Below are positions 22,914 to 52,830 of a stretch of 64,000 nt of DNA, piece after piece. Numbering within the stretch: position 1 is the first letter of the stretch; every line of letters starts with the position of its first letter. The position numbers and the translations under genes are program-made. The notes beneath the pieces are model-generated. The model did not search any database. It saw nothing but the letters and a program-made list of their open reading frames with translations, and was not told the origin of the DNA. Source of the DNA: Siphlonurus alternatus (taxonomy: Eukaryota > Arthropoda > Insecta > Ephemeroptera > Siphlonuridae); NCBI GenBank assembly GCA_949825025.1, contig OX463787.1, forward strand, positions 21,063,608 to 21,127,607. The letters run 5' to 3'.

Positions 22914-25025
22914 TTAACCCATTAGGGACTGAATTAATTTTTTGTTTCAAATTTTTGTTTTTTTATGATAAACTGAAAGTATAAGGTCTATAAACAACAA
23001 AAATCTAAATTTTAATTTTTTTGAAAATTAATTGCAGTTTTAATTGGCAATTTAAGTGCGATGCTATATGGCATCGCTAGGACACTATGTTGTCAATTTG
23101 TACTTTTTGCTGTTTTGAGACTTACTTCTCTTTCAGTGCTTCAATGTTTTTATTTTTGGGTCTCTATCATATAGGCCATTCTGTTTCATGCCCCCCAAAA
23201 AATTTAGAGGGTCCCAAGTGGGCCCTAATGGTAAGAGGCCCACTACAGCATCAGTAATAAAAATATAGCACAATGATAAAAATGACACTGACCATTCTTA
23301 TCAGTTCCTGGAAGTGAAATACGTTGTAGTATATAATTTTCTAAGTATTTGAAAGGACCTGAACAAGGCCCAAATAATGGTCCCTAGGGTCCCAGAGCAT
23401 CATTTAGATTCCTGTCATTTCCATTTTTTGTATTTGAAAATCAAAAAGACTTGTTAGAACTTGTATTACAATTACAAGGTACTCCTAGCAAAATGGGGTA
23501 TGTGAGGGACCTCAACTTGGGCTCCGGGCCCCCCATGAGGCTCTAGCCCCTGTTTTGCTCAAATTTGTTGTTGTTTGGCATCTTCTATTTTCTAATATGT
23601 GTGCCATGGCGTGTTTATTTTATAAATTTACACCTTATAAGTTCAGCGTGACCTAATGCTTTGACAATAATTATAGTTTTCGTTATATCACAAAAGTCAA
23701 GCTACGCCAAGCGTAGTTTGTACTTGGTTGGTGACCGTTTCATATAACAATTACACTCATGAGGTAAATTTATCTTGCTTTCCACACAGTGCAATGATGC
23801 ACTTCTGTGTGGTTCCCAATTTTCGTTTTGGTTCATTGATAAAAAGTAGAGGTGTCCGTCCTGACTGAAGTTTTTCACAGTTACCTCGGTCTCACCTCAG
23901 AAAATTCTGGTACACGTAACAGGCCATGGCCACCAACCATTTTCGTACCTTATCTCTACCCATAACCCCGCCACGAGCTTTTAAAAAAAAATCAAGCTAC
24001 AAATAATAAGTATTATTTCAGTTTTCCATATTTTATATAAGACAAAAAGTGCTAGCTTCGGGGTACAGGCAGCTTACACGTTATGTCAATGTCGATTGCA
24101 TTAGAAAATAGAAGATGCCAAAGAACAACAAAGTCGAACAAGACAGGGGCTAGGGCCTCATAAGCCTCGGGGCCCAAATTGAGGTCTCTCACGTACCCCA
24201 TTTTGCTAGGATGTACCTTGTAATACTAGTTAGAACAAGCCATTTTTATTTTCAAATACAAAAAAAAACAGAAAGGACAGGAAGCAAAATTTTTCTCTGG
24301 GACACTTGGGGCTCCTATTTGGGCCTGTTTCACGTCCCTTGGTGTACTTTGAAATTTTATGCTACGAGTACAACGTATTCTCTGCTTTCTGGTAACTAGA
24401 AAGGATAACCAGTGCCGTTTTTATCACTGTACTATATTTTTATTACTGATACTGTAGAGGGCCCCTTAAATGTGGGACCCACTTGGGACCCTCTTAATTT
24501 TTGTTTTGATATGAAATCAAAGAGCCCATATGATAGAGACTCGAAAAAAAATATTTACACACTGAAAGAAATTGTAAGTGTCAAAACAGCGAAAAAGCAA
24601 AAACTGACTACATTATGTCCTAGCGATGCCGTACAGCATCACCTTTACTCTACATGAAATTTCACCAAGAAGATTTATTTTGAAAAAAAAATTAATTTTG
24701 CATTTTGAAGCATTGTATGTAGGGAGCATTTTAATGTATGATTGAAAATTTTAGCATTACTTCCAAAAAAGTTATAAAGATATATTCAAAATAACTTTTT
24801 GCAGAAGTCGTACAAATATATTATGTACCCTAACTTTGCTTTACCCTGTGATGGGCAAAACAAAATTTTTTTAGCAAAATTAATATTTCACTACCTCTAT
24901 AGTGTCAATGCAAATCAATATTGACTATTTTTATTAATTTTACTTTGTAACTTAATTTTAATTAAATTTTTGGGTAAGGAATGTTTAGTGATGCTAAAAT
25001 GCATCGCTAGTACATAATGGGTTAA
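22914..25025. mobile_element. 2.1-kb foldback element flanked by TTAA
   Basis: Both boundaries read TTAACCCATTA (right one inverted). The TTAA duplication with CCC next to it is the signature of piggyBac-type elements; that assignment is inference, as no transposase is left. Long arms pair: GGCATCGCTAGGACA near 23072 with TGTCCTAGCGATGCC near 24617, and GGGCCCCCCATGAGGC near 23527 with the complement around 24160. The motif GATGCTxxxxxGCATCGCTAG recurs near the right end. The centre was invaded by a 5S-SINE at 23690-23980. Confidence 0.75.
23690..23980 (+). mobile_element. 5S rRNA-derived SINE nested in the TTAA foldback
   Basis: The head TACTTGGTTGGTGACCGTTT matches the 3' part of 5S rRNA (consensus TACTTGGATGGGTGACCGCC). 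The body (GGTGTCCGTCCTGACTGAAG, CAGGCCATGGCCACCA) is shared with copies at 30312, 53425, 56586, 57225 and 63522. The 5S internal promoter region is degraded here, so the copy is probably inactive. Confidence 0.85.
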
Positions 25026-25334
25026 CAGATGGCAAGATATGGGGTTTAGAAATTATGCCTGGGGTGTGAAAATATCAAGAAAAATTTATTTCTATTGAAT
25101 TTTACAATGCTATAAAATGGGGTGGACTATACTATTTTTATTCGCGCGCTTTGCAGTTCGCAGGCCTTGGTGGAGTGGGCAGTGACAATTAAACAATTGA
25201 ACGTCGAATTGTATAAAATATGTCCGGATTTCTGAAGTTGATATTTCATTTCTTTTTATCAACAGTAATATTTAATTTAATGAATTCTTGCCAATTACCA
25301 AATTATATCAGTAATCTTAGATTTTACTGTATTT
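25026..25334. other. Unassigned spacer
   Basis: Mixed AT-rich DNA with a short GC patch (TTCGCGCGCTTTGCAGTTCG). Nothing recognised. Confidence 0.4.
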
Positions 25335-25575
25335 AAGGTGGATTCAGATGGCGACAATTAACGGCGATGCGACGCGATTTTGACGCAAATTAAAGCTGTG
25401 AAATCCTTATATATATGCTGCGAGCAAATTCGCGGTTACGGCGGCGAATGTCGCGCGCGTTAAATTATGATGCTCTTTTTTTAATCGCCAAATATGGCCG
25501 CCAATGGATGTTACAGCAAATGCGCATTATTCGCTTCGCTTCGCATGATAAAAATCACCATGTGAATCCACCTTT
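25335..25575. mobile_element. 241-bp MITE, AAGGTGGATTCA ends
   Basis: AAGGTGGATTCAGATGG at the left and CCATGTGAATCCACCTT inverted at the right. The interior is rich in CGCG and GCGATTTTGACGC motifs, in contrast to the AT-rich flanks. Confidence 0.85.
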
Positions 25576-26454
25576 TTAGCCCGCAATGCATTATTATATC
25601 AGTTATAAATTTTTATAAGAAATTACTATACTGCTCAAGATTTCAATTTAATTTGCAATTTTTATGGCAATTTTTACCTTTACAGTCATGCCTTAAATTT
25701 TAACTTTTATATCTAAAAAGTTCAAATTTCAAGGATATGAAATGTTTGGGAAACAAAAAAACAAAACAGCAAACTTTTCAGCAGTTGCTGCAGGACAAGA
25801 ATGTCCTGATGGTCCAAAAATGTTTTTTTTTTTTTTTTTTTTTTTTCCTTTTCTACAAAATGCGTACAGAAAATGTTAACAAAATAATTGTCGACGTTCC
25901 CCCTCGATCTCGGCTGCAGTCTTCCTGCAACATACAGACAACATTAAATTTTATATTCCTTCCGGAGTGTGAAGTTTGCAGCTCTTCTGTTTTTATATAA
26001 TTCAACTTTGAAACTTTACAGAGTAAAGAAATAGAAATGACGTAGAAATACCACCCGTCACACCCCTCCCACCCCAAATAAATTGGAACTTTTCGGGATG
26101 GGGGACGGCCTTCCCCCCCCCCCCCCCCTCTCCCCAGAGCCGCGGTCTGTATCCGCCCCTGCCAGAAACATTACACTTCCGGCTACTTCCGGAGGAAATA
26201 TCATGCAAATTTGCCTATATAGTCATTGTATGAATTATATGTTCTAGGTTTTGCATATACGGAAGGAAGATTTTTTAAACATTAATTAGCAATTAATACT
26301 TATAATAATTTTTCAATTTTTTTAACCCCTTGTTACATAATCACATACGTACTATGATTAAAAATTAAAATATGATCATGCAAATAATAAAGATGAGAGT
26401 TGACAAGGTGGGAAAGCGTTATTTGACTGTGATTTTTTTTATTATAATTTTCAG
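25576..26454. other. AT-rich DNA with a partial poly-C MITE
   Basis: A poly-T run is at 25821-25847. 26075-26162 has a C run and ends GTATCCGCCCCTGCC, like the right end of the hAT-type MITE at 18311; the left end is not clear. 26163-26200 (ACTTCCGGCTACTTCCGG) recurs near 56803. Confidence 0.5.
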
Positions 26455-26652
26455 CATAGAAAGAAAAATTAAAAAATTAATAAAAAAAAAGCGCCTCGAA
26501 TAATTGTTTTGAAATTTTTTCAGTGACTTTTAAAGTACTAAAACATGTGTCTCTTAAAAAAATTTCAGAATATTTTGTGAATTTGCCAAGGTTTACATGC
26601 TGATCTATTGAGACTAAAAAAACAGCTGATCCGTGTTACCTTATCCTTAATT
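26455..26652. mobile_element. Foldback MITE, family F2, partial
   Basis: The right arm (GTGAATTTGCCAAGGTTTAC, then ACAGCTGATCCGTGTTACC) matches the arms of 55800-56210. The left arm is largely missing. Confidence 0.6.
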
Positions 26653-27299
26653 AACATTATTCCTGCTCCCTCCGAGAGGTAATTTTTACTGTCAAGTAGG
26701 CAACTATTTAGGCACTGAAGTATCGCAGGTTGTATAAAAGTTACAGGCTGGAGGGAATCGCAACTCCTACGTTGGAACTTTCACGAATAATTATCAGCCC
26801 TCTCTTTATTCACGTTAAATGCAGTTATTATTTATTTCGGCTATATAACCATAGAAAGATGGAAATTTTGGTTACTCTTATTCATAAGAAGACGCTACAT
26901 ATTTTAATTGGTGCAAGATTTGTGTAAAAAATTAAATGTTGCAATTTTCAATTTAACTTTTTAAAAAAATTTCACTAATTGACAATTTTTATCCTGTTTA
27001 GAAACGATATTACTACAAAATTAGACAGTACCTCGTTGGACTTATAATATATATTACCGTTATATTATATCAAAGGTTCAAGCAATTATCACACTCCAAA
27101 CACCTTCTAGCCCTGGTGAAAGTTTTGTTAACACTCGTTAACATAAGACATACATCTCTAGTCACAATAAATTTACATATTATATGTTAATACTATCTTG
27201 TACAACACGTCCGTGTAATTAATGCACACTGGGCTCTTTAATGCGCACGAAGAGCATGTGTTTACATTCGGCCTGCCCAGAAGTGTACAATATTCCCAC
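26653..27299. other. Spacer/intron below the last minus-strand exon
   Basis: AT-rich. The segment 27240-27299 (AGAGCATGTGTTTACATTCG, GGCCTGCCC) recurs beside the exon at 31888 (near 31690), so it is intron flank copied together with that exon. Confidence 0.5.
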
Positions 27300-46343
<19,044 letters not shown>

Positions 46344-46445
46344 GTACTGAGCGGTAGCGGTCAGCGGTCAGACTCCGTCAGAGTGAGCAGCGAGCAGCGA
46401 GCCTGAGCAAGCATCTGCTGCCCTCTCTCTTGTAGCGCGCTCGCT
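46344..46445 (-). promoter_or_regulatory. Putative promoter/5' UTR of the minus-strand gene
   Basis: CpG-rich block with repeated words (CGGTAGCGGTCAGCGGTCAG, GAGCAGCGAGCAGCGAG) between the start codon and the hAT-type element. No TATA box. Position and composition only. Confidence 0.35.
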
Positions 46446-46880
46446 CAGTGATGTTAGTCCTCGCATATTCGCGGCGAATATGCGCGCATTTTCGCATATT
46501 CGCGCATATTCGCGGGCAATCTGCGGCCGCATATGCGCGCATATTCGCGAATATTGAAATTTGACTCTCCCGCCACAAAAATAGCAATTTTAGACTGGTT
46601 AAAGCTACAGTAAATGCTACAGAGAGTATTTTCTTATTTTTCTTAGTATAATCCCTTGCCTAATTAGTGTTTGGATTAAATTAGAGTTAATTAATCATGG
46701 AATTAAAGCAATCGGCCTTTTAGGCTGCCGAGGTGCTCACGTGATTTTATTGCGCGCGGCCGCCATCTTGAAAGTATCTTTCGCGCATATGCGCGCATTT
46801 GCGCGCATATTCGCGCATATTCGCGCATATTCGCATGCGCATATTCGCGGACCAATCTGCGCGCGAATTTCACATCACTG
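46446..46880. mobile_element. 435-bp hAT-like MITE made of CGCATATTCGCG motifs
   Basis: Ends CAGTGATGTTAG and, inverted, CAGTGATGTGAAA. Flanks CGCTCGCT / CGCCGGCT agree at 6 of 8 bases, a possible aged 8-bp duplication. Both arms consist of repeated CGCATATTCGCGC-type words. It sits next to the CpG-rich 5' end of the minus-strand gene. Confidence 0.75.
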
Positions 46881-47409
46881 CGCCGGCTCGCTTGCTTCAC
46901 TTGCTTGCGGTGACATATTCCGTCACTAATACTAAACTTTTATTAGGTTAATTTCAAGCATTTGTATATTATTATATAATACATGTAACAATATACATAA
47001 TTAGTGCAGCATATAATTTAAATTTAGCAATTAATATAGATTCTTTATCTCTATTAATTGTTATAGGGATACGTCAACTTTCGTCTTGGAATAATTCGAT
47101 TTATATATTATGGGAACTATAAAAAAAAATGTAAGTGAACCTTTATAAAAATTGCAATTAATGTCTACTTAAATTTCAATGCATTGAAATTTAAATAGAC
47201 ATTATAATAATTACAATTTTTATAATAAATTATATAAATTTGATCTCCTTTTAAGATCGAACATTTTTTTTTCTCACTCGCACGATAGTGCACGTCAATG
47301 GGCACGAAAATTGGTCCAAAAATACTCACTTTTATTAATCTAAAAATATAACCCACACCTCCCACGTATAATAATATAACAAAGGGACGGCTGGTACCGT
47401 ACGATTTAC
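46881..47409. other. Intergenic spacer between two divergent gene starts
   Basis: AT-rich DNA with a 42-bp near-perfect palindrome at 47161-47202 (ATGTCTACTTAAATTTCAAT, mirrored, one mismatch). The minus-strand word CGTGCGAGTGAGAAAAAAAA near 47279 is unassigned. Confidence 0.5.
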
Positions 47410-47557
47410 CTGTTATAAAAAACTAACACTTGTTGATTGGTTGTCATGACCACGTGACTAAATCCCGGCATTTGATTGGCTGTTACGCTCCACAAAGAAT
47501 GCGACGACGATGAACAAAAGTTTAGTTTGAGTTTGATGTTGTTGCGAGGCGGTCGTG
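47410..47557 (+). promoter_or_regulatory. Putative promoter/5' UTR of the plus-strand gene at 47558
   Basis: Two inverted CCAAT boxes (GATTGG at 47434 and 47474), a CCACGTGAC E-box at about 47450, and a TATAAAA-like word at about 47414. Three short upstream ATGs (MRRR-stop, a 6-codon frame, and one overlapping the start) may lower translation of the main frame. Confidence 0.4.
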
Positions 47558-47711
47558 ATGGATGAGATAAGTTTTGACGATTGGTCTCAAAGACTCGATC
47601 ATTTTAATAATTCAAGTGAATCTAATAACAGTGTGTGGTTGCCGGCATATGGATTTCCGTCACAAGATTCTAATGAGGATAATTTGTTCCTGGCAACAGC
47701 AGTCATAGCGG
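47558..47711 (+). CDS. Candidate first coding exon, product unknown
   Basis: ATG at 47558 opens 51 codons plus one base up to the consensus donor GCGG|GTGAGTAAA. It reads MDEISFDDWSQRLDHFNNSS, then ESNNSVWLPAYGFPSQDSNE, then DNLFLATAVIA. The acidic, Ser/Asn-rich composition and balanced base use stand out from the AT-rich surroundings. I do not recognise a family. The next exon is uncertain: 52298-52353 can be joined in phase (VFISRKVAAAFGHLDCTK then stop). The other possibility is an exon beyond the window. The gene diverges from the minus-strand gene 1.2 kb away. Confidence 0.5.
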
Positions 47712-47739
47712 GTGAGTAAAATACACACGTGTACAATTA

Positions 47740-48970
47740 ATGTTTTGATCACGGATGTACCAGCTAGACGTACACACTGATACACTTAGGAATACCTGGA
47801 ACGTTATGTTTAATAATGGTATTTTTAAGTTTTACGCAGTCCAATAATTTATTTGGTTATAGTCCGCGATGTTTTGGTTGTGGATGTACCGGTAGCAACA
47901 GAGCTGCATGGTACCGGAATAAGTAAATTTTAACGTGTGTACACATCCTGTACAGTAATTAAAAAATATACACTTATGATTAACTGAAACGTTATGTTTA
48001 GTGAAGGTATTTTCAGGTTTTAAATATGTCCAATGTTTTGTTACATGTAATTAATAATTATGAAATTTTTTATGGATCGATGTATGAAATACTGTATGTA
48101 TGCCGCCACCGCTTACTCCTCACCTGTGAAAAGTTCCCTTTTGCAGCCTTGTCAACCACGTGTTATTCTTACAGAATATGGTGATTAACAAGAATAACAA
48201 GGCTGCAGTAGGGAACTTTTCAGGGGCGAGGAGTGTTACATACAGTAATTGAGAATAATTTAATATACACTTAGGAATACCTGAAAAGTTATATTTTATA
48301 ATTTTTTTTTTAAAGTTTGTATACAGTTTTTAGGTTAGTCCGCGATGTTTTGGCTATATGGATGTACCGGTAGCAATATATATGGTACCGGTATTAGTAA
48401 ACATTTACAGTGCTGTATATATAATTAAATACTCTAATGTACTGCAATTAGGAATATCTGAAAATAACTGAAGGTATTTTCAATTTGTGCAATGTCCAAT
48501 AATTTTTTATTTTAGTCCGCGATGTTTTGGTTATTATGGATGTACCGGTAGCGACCTGGTACCGGTAAACATATACAGGAATTAAATGATAATGTACAGT
48601 ACATTAAGGAGAATATACCTGAAAAGTTATATTTAATAAAGTTTTTTAAAGTTTGTATACAGTTCTTAGTTCTTATAGTCCGCGATGTTTTTGTTATGGA
48701 TATACCGGTAGCGACATGGTACCGGTATATAGATAAACAGTAATTAAATAATATAAATAATAACGTACATTAAAAAATACACTTGAAAATCAAGTTGTAT
48801 ACAAAAATCTCTTATAAATGCTTTCAATGTTTTGGTTGTTGCTGTATATAGAGGTACCGCTACACATGTGCAATTATAAAAAAGTTATTATTAAAATGAA
48901 ATCAAAATATTTTTCACGTACTGTAATTTCTTTCTGATGGTAGCGCTAGTCTAGTACCGGTATACCGGTA
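47740..48970. repeat. Tandem repeat with ACCGGT palindromes (intronic satellite)
   Basis: GTCCGCGATGTTTTGG occurs at 47872, 48338 and 48515, with a variant at 48678 and degenerate copies near 47750 and 48820. Each is followed by GGATGTACCGGTAGC and GGTACCGG. Spacing is about 165-180 bp where uninterrupted. Between units are AATACCTGAAAAGTTAT-type linkers. It fills the start of the intron after the candidate exon. Confidence 0.85.
48113..48236. mobile_element. ~124-bp MITE inside the ACCGGT repeat
   Basis: ACTCCTCACCTGTGAAAAGT and, inverted, ACTTTTCAGGGGCGAGGAGT. Inner arms are GCAGCCTTGT and ACAAGGCTGC. It is related to 49021-49151. Confidence 0.85.
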
Positions 48971-49020
48971 GAGCTAGCAAATAATAGAGCGCAAATGTGA
49001 CATGTAAACAAACTGAAAGG

Positions 49021-49151
49021 CACACTCGTTTCCTTAGAAAATTTCTCACCTACAGCCTTGTTAATCAACCATGCTAGCTCCTTGTTGTCCTTACGTGGCA
49101 TGGAGATTAAAAAGGCTGCAAATAGAGGAATTTTTACAAGGAAACGAGTGT
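49021..49151. mobile_element. ~131-bp MITE
   Basis: CACACTCGTTTCCTT and inverted AAGGAAACGAGTGT ends, inner ACAGCCTTGTTAATC / GATTAAAAAGGCTGC arms. Same inner sequence as the 48113 element with different ends. Confidence 0.85.
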
Positions 49152-49477
49152 ACAGTGGCAACTTTTAATATCTTAAAAATATGTTTAATATTTTTTATAT
49201 ATATTGTATACTAATTATGTTTTGGCCACAGCTACAGGCTTTACGTCGTGGTATAGTAGCGACCACAGTTGCGCATCGCGGGCGCACTCACTTGAAGCCT
49301 CTATAATTTACTTAAGAATATCTGAAAATTTATAATTTTATACCGGTAAAAAAGGTATTTTCAAGTTGTAGAATGAATATTTAAAATTTTACAGTCGAAG
49401 CATTCACATGCAAGGTTATGATCACGGCTCGAAAAACTATGTATGAATCCTGTACAGTAATATAAACTTAGCGGAGG

Positions 49478-50545
49478 TGCAATGTAAACATCTTGTACTT
49501 TACCGAGTTGAAATAAATGTCATCTTCTCTTCGTTTCTTAACTCTCGTCTCGTCTTTTTTCCTCTAATCACCATTTTAGAGGAAAAAATAAGGCAGAAAA
49601 TACAAGATTACGTTTTTTTCCTCTTAATTCTTGAACATAAAATGTTAGAAATATTGTCTTCATTTCATCCTCACTTTGAGTGAAGAGGAAATAAGATGTG
49701 TTTTAGAGGTAAAAAGATTAGGTTTAGACGTGTAAAGAAAGAAGACGAAATTTTCAACTAGGGTTTGTACACCTTGATCGACCGTGATAGCGTATAGTTA
49801 TATACCGTATAATAAAAAACAGCTTCCATAATGAATTACTGATAAGAATTAAAATTATTTTTATAATTTTGCTATTTGCATGTATCACACCATACAATTT
49901 TTCCTTGCAAGAAAATTACATGTTCATACAAACAAATGGAGTTCAAGTTTTCTTGTAAGGAAAAATTGTAAGCAATAGTTAGAAAAATTGTATCGTGTAA
50001 TATATATGTACCGTCTTAAATTATATTTGATGATTAATTGTTTACAACACTACACCTGTGACACAATTTAATTTAATCTGCAAGTGTCTGATAACGGTGA
50101 ATTTATTGCATGCTTGTGATCACTATTTACCTTCGGTTTAACACAATTAAAATTCTAATTTAACTCAGAGATTTATGCTCCTCATTCGACCATATACAAT
50201 TGTGTTGCAAACAGCGGGGGTTGTTACTGCCGTTACGTCCGTCTTTTACGGCCAGAATTGACCAGAATTTTACAGTCTACCCTAGTTGAAAAATTACGTC
50301 TTCAACTCATCCTTTACACGTCTAAACCTGATCTTTTTACCTCTAAAACACATCTTATTTCCTCTTCTCTCAAAGTGAGGATGAAATAGAGACAATATTT
50401 TTAACATTTTATGCTCAAGAAGAGGATAAAACACGTAATCTCGTCTTTTACCCTCTAAAATGGTGCAAAATAAGAGGAAATTAGACGAGGAGAGCTTAAT
50501 AGCGAATACAAGATTAAATTTAATTCAACTCGGGGAAATTGTAAG
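49478..50545. repeat. Inverted pair of ~270-bp arms around a 0.5-kb loop
   Basis: Left arm 49478-49760 (TTTCATCCTCACTTTGAGTG, ATTAGGTTTAGACGTGTAAAG) is mirrored at 50275-50545. A third, single arm lies at 59408-59640. The loop contains the MITE 49870-50019. Confidence 0.8.
49870..50019. mobile_element. ~150-bp MITE, TTACACGATA ends, copy 2
   Basis: Same family as 37441-37590: GTATCACACCATACAATTTT paired with AAAATTGTATCGTGTAATA; central AATGGAGTTCAAGTTTTCTT is shared. Confidence 0.8.
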
Positions 50546-50720
50546 GTCTGTCACTCACGGGATCGCATCATTTCGCAGTGGATGATTTATCAAAAAGTCG
50601 ATCAGGTGTAGCCGCGCTTCGTATCGTATGCCATCGGATAATCGGTTCTAAATGAGAAACATATATTTATACGATCGTGCAAATACGCCGTGTGCTACCT
50701 GGATTATTGTCACTAGTCTT

Positions 50721-51770
50721 AGGAGCGCGGACAACTCGGAGCGTGGACAACTCGGAGCGCGGACATCCTGGAGCCATGGCAGGACAACTCGGAGCGCGGA
50801 CAACTCGGAGCACGGACAACTCGGAGCCATGGTAGGACAACTCGGAGCGCGGACACCTCGGAGCGCGGACAACTCGGAGCACGGACAACTCGGAGCCATG
50901 GTAGGACAACTCGGAGCGCGGACACCTCGGAGCGCGGACAACTCGGAGCAACGTATAATATACATATTCGGATCAATTTCAGCTATTTTCATAATAATGT
51001 CATTATCAATATTTCTCTGCATTCTTATATGCACATCAAGTTTCATATTATATTCTATAGCAACCATTTATAATTTATTATTATTATTATATTATTTATA
51101 TTATGCTTATAATGCGGATTGATAAAATGTTCAATGAGATAGGTGTCGTTTCCTTACCTGCCGGCCAAATAATAATATTTGAAATTAATATTTAATTTCA
51201 AATATTAGATACACAAGGAAATTTAAAACGACGAATGAGGTGGATAATTAAGTGGATAAATTAAGTAGAAAAATATAATTATAAATGGTTGCTATAGAAT
51301 ATTTTATGTGCATATAAGAATGCAGAGAAATATTGATAATGACATTATGATGAAAATGATTCCCGGACAACTCGGAGCGGGAGTTCTCCGGATACCGATG
51401 AAAATAGCTGAAATTGATCCGAATATGTATATTATACGTTGCTCCGAGTTGTCCGCGCTCCGAGTTGTCCGCGCTCCGAGTTGTCCGCGCTCCGAGTTGT
51501 CCTGCCATGGCTCCGAGTTGTCCGTGCTCCGAGTTGTCCGCGCTCCGAGGTGTCCGCGCTCCGAGTTGTCCTACCATGGCTCCGAGTTGTCCGTGCTCCG
51601 AGTTGTCCGCGCTCCGAGTTGTCCTGCCATGGCTCCAGGATGTCCGCGCTCCGAGTTGTCCACGCTTCGAGTTGTCCGCGCTCCGAGTTGTCCGCGCTCC
51701 GAGTTGTCCTAGCAAACACGTTTGGCTCCGAGCCGTCCGGCTCCCAGTTGCCCCCGCTCCGAGTTCTCCG
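50721..51770. repeat. Palindromic element with 16-bp AACTCGGAGCGCGGAC minisatellite arms
   Basis: Left array 50721-50950 has ~14 head-to-tail units of AACTCGGAGCGCGGAC with CCATGG-bearing variants. The right array 51441-51770 has the same units inverted. Between them 50951-51076 and 51277-51440 are also inverted copies around a ~200-bp loop. The right arm alone has an extra GGACAACTCGGAGCGG insert near 51363 with a GATGAAAAT repeat on both sides. The unit is not a multiple of three. Several frames on both strands stay open only because of composition. Confidence 0.92.
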
Positions 51771-51848
51771 GATACCCTTAGGAGATGGTGAATCACTCTG
51801 AAAACTATTATAAATCTTCCTTACATAATAATTATAACATAAAGTCAT

Positions 51849-52169
51849 GTAATGTATAAATCGTGTCCTTCAACATCATAGTTACAAATCTATTGCGACT
51901 TCTGGTGTCTTTTCTACCGAGTCAGAAGTAAAAACATTAAAAAATGTAAAATCATAAAAAATATTACGTGTGAAAAACTTTTACAACTGTATGTATTAAT
52001 GTGTAATTAATTAATCCGTATGGTGGCTGCATAATATGGAAGCTTCAAGCCAATATATTAAAATTTCAATCAATCAATTGTTATAAAAACTGCTACGTTT
52101 CTGAGGCAGATCCACATTCAGTCTTCTCACTGACCCCACTGTTCACATCGTGTGAATTCTGTTTTTCAG
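51849..52169. other. AT-rich spacer
   Basis: No ORF or repeat recognised; ends in TTCTGTTTTTCAG, a possible acceptor for the small exon at 52170. Confidence 0.4.
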
Positions 52170-52353
52170 CTCTTCAATCTCAATACTTATAATGTCAACG
52201 CCGGTAAGTAAACATCATGACTTACTTGAAAAATATTATTTACAGAAATATCATGAAGGCTTAATAATACAATATGTATATTCTCTTTATGTTTTAGTCT
52301 TCATTTCTCGCAAAGTTGCAGCAGCTTTTGGACACCTCGATTGTACTAAATGA
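52170..52353 (+). CDS. Possible small gene start or exon pair
   Basis: 52170-52203 is bounded by TGTTTTTCAG and CCG|GTAAGTAAAC and contains ATG TCA ACG CCG. 52298-52353 follows CTTTATGTTTTAG. Joined they read MSTPSSFLAKLQQLLDTSIV, then LND and stop. Alternatively, 52298 joined to the exon at 47558 reads VFISRKVAAAFGHLDCTK and stop. The frame is cut by a hairpin element at 52354, so the exon may once have been longer. Weak. Confidence 0.25.
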
Positions 52354-52437
52354 TTGAAAAGGACGTTGAGTTCCAACTCCTTCAGTGATTTAGTCAAAAT
52401 CCCTCAAGGAGTTAGAACTCAACGTCCTTTTCCCAAT
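52354..52437. mobile_element. 84-bp hairpin element
   Basis: TTGAAAAGGACGTTGAGTTC is mirrored as GAACTCAACGTCCTTTTCCCAA across a ~20-bp turn. It has the shape of a short MITE. Confidence 0.75.
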
Positions 52438-52536
52438 CGTCAAGTTGCTGGAGACCAAGAGTGCATCTCATTCCATGAAAATGCACACTAAATTCTTTTT
52501 CGATTGTCATTTTATTTGAAGTGTTGACGTCACATT

Positions 52537-52790
52537 GACACTTACTGCTGTCTCAATTAGCGCAAGTGTTCCAGTGTTTGAAGTGTCTATTTTTTAGTGT
52601 TTGAAATCAACACTTGGACACTAACTTTAAACACTAAATGTTTTAACATTGATCATCTGATGCAAATGTTTCCAACTTTTTGTACAGTAAAGTTGTCTCA
52701 ATTAAAATTAAGTGTCTACACTAATTAGTATTTGAAGTGCATACACTTTTTAGTGCGCATTCTTAGAACGATTGAGACGCGGCCCAAGTT
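52537..52790. mobile_element. MITE-like block with AAGTGTTTGAAGTGT words
   Basis: GTCTCAATTAGCG at the left and, inverted, GTCTCAATCGTTC at the right. The interior repeats AGTGTTTGAA and ACACTAA words. Ends are short, so the call is moderate. Confidence 0.5.
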
Positions 52791-52830
52791 TTTCCAATTC
52801 GGCTACGGAGACACTATGATGCCATTTACA

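Noticed and set aside
46378..46929. Frames of 60-70 codons reading Arg/Ala/Ile/Tyr repeats
   Set aside because: They are translations of CGCATATTCGCG words in the hAT-like MITE.
50648..51848. Several overlapping frames of 85-182 codons on both strands
   Set aside because: They arise from the 16-bp GC-rich array, which lacks stop words in many frames; the unit is not a multiple of three and no splice or start context supports a gene.
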